Source: Streptosporangiaceae bacterium (GTDB lineage: Bacteria > Actinomycetota > Actinomycetes > Streptosporangiales > Streptosporangiaceae). From it: 13,816 bases of DNA. The notes beneath the pieces are model-generated. The model was not told the DNA's origin and did no database searches. It saw only the letters and a program-made list of their open reading frames with translations. Positions 6,767 to 12,623 of the stretch are shown in pieces. The first letter of the stretch is position 1. Each line of letters starts with the position of its first letter. The DNA lies in NCBI GenBank assembly GCA_030045295.1, contig JASIGD010000622.1, positions 1-13,816 of the forward strand, given 5' to 3'. The translations under genes were made by a program, and so were the position numbers.

Positions 6767-7372
6767 ATGCCCCGACCCCACGTCGAGGAGGAGCGGCGCC
6801 AGCAGATCCTGCAAGCCACCTGGCACGTCATCGCTGGCAGCGGCTTCCGCAGCCTGCGCGTGTCCGATGTGGCCAAGCGCGCGGGGGTCAGCTCCGGCAT
6901 GATCCACTACTACTTCGACAGCAAGCGCGACCTGCTCAAGGCGGCGTTCGAGGAGTACTACGCGCACATGATGGACCGCCGCCAGTGGATCATGGAGACC
7001 GGCAAGGGACCGGTCGAACTGCTCAGGCTGATCGTCGAGTCCTTCCTGCCGATCGAGGACGAGACCCTCGAGGGCTGGCATGTCTGGAGCGAGCTGTGGG
7101 TCGAAGGGCTCCAAGAACCCGACCTGCAGGAGCTGAACGAGGACTTCTACGGCCAGTGGCGGCGGATGGTGGCCGGCATCATCGGCGCCGGTCAGGATGC
7201 GGGCATGATCCGCGACGGCAGCGCCATCGAACTGGCCAACATGCTCGTCGCGATGATCGACGGCCTCGCCATCCAGGTGCTGCTCGGTTCGAGGAGCATG
7301 ACCGCCGAGCGGATGCGGACGACCTGCCTGGCCTTCATCGACGAGATGCTGGCCAAGCCGGCCGCTCGCTAG
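6767..7372 (+). CDS. TetR/AcrR family transcriptional regulator
   Basis: A 201-residue repressor-type protein. The N-terminal DNA-binding domain has the helix-turn-helix at about 31-53 (RVSDVAKRAGVSSGMIHYYF followed by DSK), with the hallmark YYF-xxK end. The C-terminal helical ligand and dimer domain is Trp-rich (WHVWSELWVEG), resembling the BetI-like subgroup. The ATG at 6767 is preferred over the one at 6752 because GGAGG lies just before it, though the spacing of about 4-5 bases is short. Operator-like palindromes lie upstream of this gene and between it and the ligase. Self-regulation plus control of the ligase, and possibly of the divergent ion cluster, is therefore inferred. The ligand may be an acyl-CoA or related acid, judged only from the neighbour. 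Confidence 0.9.
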   Translation: MPRPHVEEERRQQILQATWHVIAGSGFRSLRVSDVAKRAGVSSGMIHYYFDSKRDLLKAAFEEYYAHMMDRRQWIMETGKGPVELLRLIVESFLPIEDETLEGWHVWSELWVEGLQEPDLQELNEDFYGQWRRMVAGIIGAGQDAGMIRDGSAIELANMLVAMIDGLAIQVLLGSRSMTAERMRTTCLAFIDEMLAKPAAR

Positions 7373-7381
7373 GCGCGGTAC

Positions 7382-7409
7382 CCCCGCGCGGCATTGCCTT
7401 GCCGCGGGG
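7382..7409 (+). terminator. Hairpin after the TetR gene
   Basis: CCCCGCGCGGCA and TGCCGCGGGG pair around a six-base loop (TTGCCT) with a two-base bulge, starting 10 bases after the TetR stop. It is a stable GC stem without a T-run and could end the TetR transcript before the ligase promoter region. Confidence 0.4.
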
Positions 7410-7426
7410 ACTCGTATGCCGGACAA

Positions 7427-7444
7427 TAACTGATGTGTCAGTCA
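7427..7444. promoter_or_regulatory. TetR-type operator, copy 2, before the acyl-CoA ligase
   Basis: TAACTGAT-GT-GTCAGTCA is an imperfect inverted repeat (6 of 8 arm positions pair) followed by TTTAT, ending 29 bases before the ligase ATG. Over a 23-base span 20 positions are identical to the element at 6613. The match continues outside the palindrome into ATTTAT, which could be a shared -10-like element. A bound repressor here would block ligase transcription. Confidence 0.68.
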
Positions 7445-7473
7445 TTTATTGCGAATGAAGGAAGCAACCCGAG

Positions 7474-9711
7474 ATGACCGCCACCCCCCAGCCAGGCACC
7501 GCGGCCGGCGGGCCGCGTTCGCGCGCCGCCGCTCAGCCATGCTGGCTCCGCCGACCTGACCCGGTGCCGCTCCCGGTCGTCACCCCGGTCCGGGAGCCCC
7601 TCGGCGCACTGTTCGACCCTCGCTCGGTCGCCATCGTCGGGGCGTCGGCCAACCGTCAGAAGTGGGGCTACTGGCTGGCCCGCGGCGCGCTGTCCGGCCG
7701 GGATCGGCGCCAGGTCTACCTGGTCAACCGTAACGGCGCCACCGTCCTCGGCAAGCGTTCCTGGTTGTCGCTGGCCGAACTTCCCGACGCACCAGAGCTG
7801 GTCGTGGTGGCAACGCGGCCCCGCCACGTCCGGGCGGAGGTCGAGCAGGGCCTCGACGCGGGCGCTCGCTGCTTCGTGGTCATCACGACCGGCGTCGGCG
7901 ATCCCGCGAGCTCGCGCGACGAGCTTGACCTAGCCGAACTGGTCCGGTCGCGCGGTGCCCGGCTGCTCGGGCCGAACTGCATGGGCGTGGTCGACCATGC
8001 CGCCGCGCTGCAGCTGTGCTGGGGTACCGTGCCGGCGGGCCAGGTCGGGCTGGTATCGCAGAGCGGCAACCTCAGCCTGGAGATCGGGCGGCTGCTGGGC
8101 CAGGCCGGGCAGGGTTTGTCCCGGCTGGTATCGCTTGGCAACCAGCGAGACATCGACGCGGCAGAGGCGCTCGAGAGCTTGGTCGACCATGAGCCGACGC
8201 GGGCCATCGCGGCGTACGTGGAGGACTTCCGTGACGGCCGCCGGCTGGTGCGCGCGCTGGCCCGCGCGCGAGCCGCCGGCAAGCCTGTCCTCCTGCTCAC
8301 AGCGGGCCGCAGCGCGGCGTCAGGCCGTGCCGCCCGGTCCCACACCGGAGCGCTCGTGAGCCCGCTGGAGATCGTGGACGCGGCCGTCGCGGAGGCCGGG
8401 GCGCTGCGGCTCGATACCGCCGGTGAGCTGGTAGACGCCGCGATAACGCTGCTCGCGCCTGGCCTGCCCGCCGGGGGCCGCGTCGCGATCATGGCCGACG
8501 GCGGCGGCCAGGGCGCGCTTGCGGCCGACGCGATGGCGGCGGCCGGCCTGTCGGTACCGCCGCTGCCCGATGCCATCGCATCGCGGCTGCGCCATCTGCT
8601 CCCCGCCACGGCGGGCGTGACGAACCCGGTCGACCTGGCCGGCGCCGGTGAATCGGATATCGGCAGTTACGCCGCCGTGGCCGGCGCGCTGCTGACCGAA
8701 TCCGGCGCCGACGCGGTCGTGCTGTCGGGCTACTTCGGCGACTACGCGACCAGTTCGCCGCGGCTCGCCGCCGCCGAGTCGGCCGTCGCCAGTAGCATTG
8801 CGGACGCGTCGGCCGCCGCCGCGCGCCCCGTGGTCGTGCACAGCATGGCCACTTCCGACACTCCCGCCCTGCGAGTCCTGCGCGGACGCGGCGTCCCCGT
8901 CTTCAACCGCATCGAGCACGCCGCGGCGGCTATCGCCAACACGGTCCGCTGGGCCGCGCTCTCACCAGCAGAGGTGCCGCAGTTCGCGACCGCCTCCCCG
9001 GTCGGGGACGGGAGCTATCAGCGCACGCGTGAACTTCTGGCCGGGTACGGCGTGAGCTTCCCAGCGGCCAGGTTCGTCGCCGATGCCGACTCCGCCGTGG
9101 CGGCCGCCGCCGATATCGGCTACCCGGTCGCGCTCAAGGCGATGGGACTGGCGCACAAGACCGAAGCCCGCGGGGTAGCTCTCGATCTGGGCAGCGAGCC
9201 AGCCCTGCGGGCAGCGTTCGCCGCCATGCGGCGGCGCACCCGGTCCGCGGCGTTCGCGGTCGAGGCCATGGTGCACCGGCCAGGTTCGGTCGAGCTGATC
9301 ATGGGCGTCCGGCAGGACCCGAGATTCGGGCCGATTGCCATGGCCGGCCTCGGCGGGATCACCGCCGAACTGCTTCCCGACACCGCCGTGGACCTGGCTC
9401 CGCTCACCCACGAGCAGGCGCGGCGGATGCTCAGGTCGCTGCGGCACGCGCCGCTGCTGAACGGGTGGCGCGGAGCCGAGCCCGTCGACCTTGAGGCAAC
9501 CGCCGCCGCCCTCGCGGCGATCGCTCGGGCAGGCGCCGAGCACCCGGAATACAGCGAGATTGAGGTCAACCCCGTCCTGGCCCACCCGGGTGGCGCCATC
9601 GCCCTCGACGCGCACGCCGTCCTCACCGCTGCGGACCCCCCACTTGACGACCCGCGTCGGGCCGTGAGTGGCTTGCCGCTCTCGCCCTGGCCGGGACGTG
9701 CCGGAAGCTGA
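7474..9711 (+). CDS. NDP-forming acyl-CoA ligase (acetate--CoA ligase family, fused alpha-beta)
   Basis: A 745-residue single-chain enzyme that interconverts an acyl-CoA plus NDP and phosphate with a free acid plus CoA and NTP. Domain order: CoA-binding Rossmann domain (about 42-140, with DPRSVAIVGASANRQKWGY), two succinyl-CoA-ligase-like domains (about 185-480, with GLVSQSGNLSLEIGRL), and a C-terminal ATP-grasp domain (about 510-740, with YPVALKAMGLAHKTEARGVA and SEIEVNPVLAHPGG). The phospho-carrying histidine expected in this family is His290 in SHTGALVS. The roughly 40-residue Pro/Arg-rich N-terminus is longer than usual. The ATG is preceded by AAGGAAG about 9-10 bases away, and a TetR-type operator lies 29 bases upstream. 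The acid used cannot be told from sequence. The following SDR gene hints at a short catabolic route. Confidence 0.92.
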   Translation: MTATPQPGTAAGGPRSRAAAQPCWLRRPDPVPLPVVTPVREPLGALFDPRSVAIVGASANRQKWGYWLARGALSGRDRRQVYLVNRNGATVLGKRSWLSLAELPDAPELVVVATRPRHVRAEVEQGLDAGARCFVVITTGVGDPASSRDELDLAELVRSRGARLLGPNCMGVVDHAAALQLCWGTVPAGQVGLVSQSGNLSLEIGRLLGQAGQGLSRLVSLGNQRDIDAAEALESLVDHEPTRAIAAYVEDFRDGRRLVRALARARAAGKPVLLLTAGRSAASGRAARSHTGALVSPLEIVDAAVAEAGALRLDTAGELVDAAITLLAPGLPAGGRVAIMADGGGQGALAADAMAAAGLSVPPLPDAIASRLRHLLPATAGVTNPVDLAGAGESDIGSYAAVAGALLTESGADAVVLSGYFGDYATSSPRLAAAESAVASSIADASAAAARPVVVHSMATSDTPALRVLRGRGVPVFNRIEHAAAAIANTVRWAALSPAEVPQFATASPVGDGSYQRTRELLAGYGVSFPAARFVADADSAVAAAADIGYPVALKAMGLAHKTEARGVALDLGSEPALRAAFAAMRRRTRSAAFAVEAMVHRPGSVELIMGVRQDPRFGPIAMAGLGGITAELLPDTAVDLAPLTHEQARRMLRSLRHAPLLNGWRGAEPVDLEATAAALAAIARAGAEHPEYSEIEVNPVLAHPGGAIALDAHAVLTAADPPLDDPRRAVSGLPLSPWPGRAGS

Positions 9712-9720
9712 CCGCGCGAA

Positions 9721-9764
9721 GCGTTGGCACCGGGTTCTGCGTTCCCGCTGCGCGCGGCCAACGC
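9721..9764 (+). other. Long-loop inverted repeat after the ligase gene
   Basis: GCGTTGGC (9721-9728) and GCCAACGC (9757-9764) are perfect eight-base arms separated by 28 bases, starting 10 bases after the ligase stop. They could form a hairpin attenuating read-through into the SDR gene, or be chance in GC-rich DNA. There is no T-run. Confidence 0.25.
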
Positions 9765-9791
9765 ACCCCGCGCGGCCTGCCCTGCGCCCGG

Positions 9792-9797
9792 TAGCCT
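9792..9797 (+). promoter_or_regulatory. Candidate leaderless -10 element of the SDR gene
   Basis: TAGCCT (pattern TANNNT) ends seven bases before the SDR ATG, and there is no good ribosome binding site. In actinobacteria this geometry is typical of leaderless transcripts that start at the A of the ATG. No -35 hexamer is evident. If real, the SDR has its own promoter besides any read-through from the ligase. Confidence 0.42.
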
Positions 9798-9804
9798 GAG
9801 CGGG

Positions 9805-10536
9805 ATGCCAGGAAAGCTTGAGGACCGCGTCGCGCTCGTGACCGGCGGCGGCCGCGGGATCGGCCGTGCCATCGCGCTCGGCTACGCCCGCGAGGGCGCG
9901 CACGTGATCATCACCGTGGCGGGGCACCCCGACGAGGCCGAACGAACCGCCGCGGACGCCGCCGGTCTGCCGGGCCGGATCACGGCGGTGACGGCGGACG
10001 TCACCAGCGACGGCGACGTCGGCCGGCTGGCGGCCCAGCTGCCCGCGCCAGACATCCTGGTTAACAACGCCGCTCGCGGCATGCGTTTCGTCAATGAGCG
10101 GTTCATGACCGACCCGCGGCCGTTCTGGGAGATTGACCCGCAGGCGTGGCGGCTGGTGATGGACACCAACATCAACGGCGTGTTCTTGATGACGCGGGCG
10201 TTCGCGCCGCGGATGGTCGAACGCCGGTCGGGCAGCATCATCAACGTCACCGTCAGCGAGACGACCATGGTCAGGAAGGGATTCTCGCCCTACGGCCCCT
10301 CGAAGGCGGCGGTCGAGGCAATGACGAAGGTCTGGGCCGCGGACCTGGAGGATACTGGCGTCGTCATCAACCTGCTCCTGCCCGGTGGCGCGACGGACAC
10401 CGGGATGATCGCGCCGCACGCACGGCCGGCGAACATCACGCTGCTGGACCCGCAGATCGTCGTACCCGGCGCGATCTACCTCGCGCTCACCCGCGCCAGC
10501 GGCCAGCGCATCGTCGGCACCGAATTTCAGGCTTAG
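9805..10536 (+). CDS. Short-chain dehydrogenase/reductase (SDR)
   Basis: A 243-residue classical SDR that oxidises or reduces a hydroxyl/carbonyl group with NAD(P)(H). Visible motifs are the cofactor-binding TGGGRGIG (about 13-20), NNAAR in place of NNAG, the catalytic Asn in TNINGVF, the catalytic Ser in NVTVSET and YGPSK, with Ser and Tyr 13 residues apart as expected. A longer loop than usual follows NNAA (GMRFVNERFMTDPRPFWEID). The ATG at 9805 starts the standard LEDRVALVTGG N-terminus; the frame is open 27 codons further up, but that is Pro/Ala-rich and unlike the family. The C-terminus is short, ending GTEFQA. Substrate unknown. It lies 93 bases after the ligase on the same strand, so a shared pathway is plausible. 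Confidence 0.92.
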   Translation: MPGKLEDRVALVTGGGRGIGRAIALGYAREGAHVIITVAGHPDEAERTAADAAGLPGRITAVTADVTSDGDVGRLAAQLPAPDILVNNAARGMRFVNERFMTDPRPFWEIDPQAWRLVMDTNINGVFLMTRAFAPRMVERRSGSIINVTVSETTMVRKGFSPYGPSKAAVEAMTKVWAADLEDTGVVINLLLPGGATDTGMIAPHARPANITLLDPQIVVPGAIYLALTRASGQRIVGTEFQA

Positions 10537-10576
10537 CTGCCTCGCGGCAACCCGGCTTCGATCGGGTCCTCTCGGG

Positions 10577-10594
10577 GCCGCCGGAGCCGGCGGC
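10577..10594. terminator. Hairpin between convergent SDR and MFS genes
   Basis: GCCGCCGG-AG-CCGGCGGC is a perfect inverted repeat with eight-base arms in the 98-base gap between the stops of the two convergent genes. This is the expected place for a two-way terminator, but no T-run follows on either strand. Confidence 0.42.
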
Positions 10595-10634
10595 GGTCAG
10601 CGCCAGCGTGGCCGTGGAGCACGCCGGGTCACGG

Positions 10635-12269
10635 TCACGAGGCCGGTTTCCGCCGGATGACGGCCACCCAGTGCGTGACGATCGCCGGATGACCGGGATC
10701 GGCCAGCTGGCGCACCCGGTCCAGCCGGTCCTGATCGCGCTTGGTTACGCGGTCGTGCTGGCGGAGGTGTTCGTCCCAGGATGCGACGACGAACTGCTCA
10801 AGGACCCGGCTTGGGTCACTGGCGTCCTGCCAGGCCCGCCACGAGGTCGCGCCGGTGCGCCGGCGGCCGAACCTGGTCCGCTGCAGCGCCGCCATCAGCT
10901 CATCTTCCTGGCCCGGCCGCGCCCGGTACTCGACGCTGACCAGCACCGGACCCTCCGGCGTTTCATCCGCGGCCAGATGCGGCGCGGGCCAGTCACCGGC
11001 GGGCAGCAGCTGCTCGGGCGGAATCGGCTGGAACCGCCAGACCAGCCCGGCCAGCGGACCGAGGGCCAGCCCCGCGGCCGCGATGGTCAGGGCCGGCGAC
11101 AATCCCGCATGCTCGGCCAGCACCCCCATGACTGCGGCCCCGACGGCGCCGCCGCCCTGGAACACCATCAGGTAGAAGGACATGCCGCGCGCCTTGATCC
11201 ACTGGGGCAGGGACAGCTGGTATAGCGAATTCAGCGTGGAAAGGGCCAGCACCCAGCAGGCCCCGCCCACGACCAGGGCGGCGGCGGCCACCGCGGCCAG
11301 GTGGGCGTAGGCCAGCAGCAGCGTCACCGCCGCCAGCCCGATCGAGCCTCCCGTCAGCAGCGCGTCCGGCGACAGACGAGCGCGCAGCCGCGGCAGCAGT
11401 CCGGCGCCGACCACGGCGCCGATCCCGACACTGCCCAACAGCAGCCCGTAACCGCCCGAATCCAGGTGCAGCGCCGAGTGGGCGGTCAGCGGCAGCAGCG
11501 CCCAGATGGCGGTGGCGAAAAAGATGAACAGTCCCGCCCGGGCTAGGATCACCCGCAATATCGGGCTGCCCGCGATGTACCGGCCGCCGGCCCGCACCGC
11601 CTCGCCGACGTGCTCGCGCGGCAGCGCGTCCGGGGCGCGGGTGGAGCGCCAGGCCGCGATGACTCCGATCACCGCGACGAAGCTGACCGCGTTGACCAGG
11701 AAGACCGTGCCGGCGCTGGTGGCCGCCAGCAGGAGGCCGCCGATGGCCGGCCCGATGGCGCGGGCCAGGTTCTGGTTCACCGATCCGAGCGAGATGGCCT
11801 GCGTCCGCTCGGCCGGGCTGACCAGCTCCGGCTGCAGGGTCTGCCAGGTTGGCGAGGTCAGTGCCTGCCCGGTGCCGACCGCGAAGACCAGCGCGAGCAG
11901 CACCCACGGGGTGACCAGCCCGGCGATGGCCAGCGCGCCCAGGGCGGCCGCGGCGACCAGCATGACCGCCTGGGTGACCAGCAGGAAGTGGCGCCGGTCC
12001 ACCAGGTCGCCGATCGTCCCGGCCAAGACCGCGAACAGCACGACGGGCAGGCCCGCCGCCGTCTGGACCAGCGCAACGTAGGTCGCCGAGCTGGTCAGCG
12101 TCAGCATCAGCCACTGCGCGGCCACCGTCTGCATCCAGCTGCCGATGTTGGAGACGAACTGGGCGCCCCACATCGCCGCGAACAGCCGGTGCCGGAACGG
12201 CGCCCACGCCGACACCGGGGCCGCGGTCGGGTCCCGGGCGGACGTACCGGGTTGGTCGGCCTTGGTCAC
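10635..12269 (-). CDS. MFS exporter (EntS/MFS_3-like) with C-terminal antibiotic-monooxygenase-like domain
   Basis: A 544-residue protein. Residues about 25-415 hold some 12 membrane helices of the major facilitator superfamily; the segment FRHRLFAAMWGAQFVSNIGSW and the DLVDRRHFLL loop are typical of the EntS (enterobactin exporter)/MFS_3 group. The last 105 residues or so are soluble (LVSVEYRARPGQEDELMAAL, TSWRAWQDASDPSRVLEQFV, SWDEHLRQHDR) and resemble a ferredoxin-like antibiotic biosynthesis monooxygenase (ABM) domain, a fusion known in this MFS group. It probably exports a small molecule; the substrate is unknown and the role of the soluble domain unclear. The start is GTG at 12269 with only a weak upstream site (GGGCG). 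It is convergent with the SDR and divergent from the second MFS gene. Confidence 0.88.
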   Translation of the reverse strand: MTKADQPGTSARDPTAAPVSAWAPFRHRLFAAMWGAQFVSNIGSWMQTVAAQWLMLTLTSSATYVALVQTAAGLPVVLFAVLAGTIGDLVDRRHFLLVTQAVMLVAAAALGALAIAGLVTPWVLLALVFAVGTGQALTSPTWQTLQPELVSPAERTQAISLGSVNQNLARAIGPAIGGLLLAATSAGTVFLVNAVSFVAVIGVIAAWRSTRAPDALPREHVGEAVRAGGRYIAGSPILRVILARAGLFIFFATAIWALLPLTAHSALHLDSGGYGLLLGSVGIGAVVGAGLLPRLRARLSPDALLTGGSIGLAAVTLLLAYAHLAAVAAAALVVGGACWVLALSTLNSLYQLSLPQWIKARGMSFYLMVFQGGGAVGAAVMGVLAEHAGLSPALTIAAAGLALGPLAGLVWRFQPIPPEQLLPAGDWPAPHLAADETPEGPVLVSVEYRARPGQEDELMAALQRTRFGRRRTGATSWRAWQDASDPSRVLEQFVVASWDEHLRQHDRVTKRDQDRLDRVRQLADPGHPAIVTHWVAVIRRKPAS

Positions 12270-12397
12270 AGCGCGCGCCCGACGTCAGCTCGCTGCCCGG
12301 TGTCCCGCGGTTCTGGCCGGCCCATCCGTTTCCTCCCTTCAGCTGAACCATAGCCCGCTCCGGTCGGCGCCGGGCGCAGCGCGACCGTGCGCTGGGT

Positions 12398-12540
12398 GAG
12401 TTGCCGTGTCCCCCCTGAGGGACGCGGCGCCGAGATTTGCCGTGTCCTGCCTGAGCGACAGCGCGCCGGGTGATCCGCCAGGTCCCGCCTGACCGCCAGC
12501 GCGCCAGGATTCGCCAAGTTCCGCTCGAGCGCGGACATCG
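12398..12540. repeat. Four degenerate tandem repeats, 36-38 base period
   Basis: Units begin at 12398 (GAGTTGCCGTGTCC), 12434 (GATTTGCCGTGTCC), 12472 (GATCCGCCAGGTCC) and 12508 (GATTCGCCAAGTTCC). The first three continue with a shared CCTGA, and units 2 and 3 also share CAGCGCGCC. Steps are 36, 38 and 36 bases. The first unit contains a hairpin (GCCGTGTCCC at 12403-12412 against GGGACGCGGC at 12419-12428, one mismatch), and the copies decay towards the right. Copy-to-copy similarity is seen directly; function (protein binding, folded RNA or a relic of a repeat family) is unknown. Confidence 0.6.
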
Positions 12541-12548
12541 GGAATCCC

Positions 12549-12577
12549 TTGACTGATTAGACCTGTCTGTCTATTAT
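12549..12577 (+). promoter_or_regulatory. Near-consensus promoter of the second MFS gene
   Basis: TTGACT (12549-12554) and TATTAT (12572-12577) are separated by exactly 17 bases, close to the vegetative sigma consensus TTGACA-17-TATAAT. Transcription would start near 12584, about 40 bases before the ATG. The inverted repeat TAGAC-CTGTCT-GTCTA (12558-12573) fills the space between the two boxes, so a repressor bound there would block the polymerase. Confidence 0.7.
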
Positions 12578-12598
12578 CTGGATTGAACAGACCTGTCT
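12558..12598. promoter_or_regulatory. Two operator-like sites 30 bases apart
   Basis: AGACCTGTCT occurs at 12559-12568 and again at 12589-12598, exactly 30 bases apart, or about three helical turns. Each has AGAC/GTCT half-sites around CT. The first extends to TAGAC...GTCTA; the second reads ACAGACCTGTCT. One lies between -35 and -10, the other just after the predicted start. The form is typical of TetR-family operators controlling drug exporters, but the cognate regulator is not in the window. A wider pair, ACTGATT (12552-12558) and AATCAGT (12603-12609), encloses both sites. Confidence 0.62.
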
Positions 12599-12623
12599 AC
12601 TCAATCAGTGTGGGGAACCAGAC

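Larger units (their letters stand above)
12270..12623. other. 354-base gene-free divergent region
   Basis: I find no convincing gene on either strand between the two MFS genes. The part near the first MFS gene (12270-12397) is GC-rich without a clear promoter. The middle holds four degenerate tandem repeats (12398-12540). The AT-richer right end holds a strong promoter with two operator-like sites for the second MFS gene. Confidence 0.6.

Noticed and set aside
8962..10419. 485-residue frame on the - strand
   Set aside because: Spans the ligase end and the SDR gene antisense and is Arg/Gly/Asp/His-rich without recognisable domains.
10993..12351. 452-residue frame on the - strand
   Set aside because: Same strand as the MFS exporter but another frame, Gly/Arg/Ala-rich with no membrane pattern; a shadow.
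12398..12540. CRISPR array
   Set aside because: The units are contiguous and degenerate, there are no unique spacers, and no cas gene is near.
12552..12609. A third copy of the TetR operator (ACTGATT...AATCAGT)
   Set aside because: The arms share ACTGAT with the 6613 and 7427 sites but are 44 bases apart, with other sites between them; they cannot form the same compact operator.
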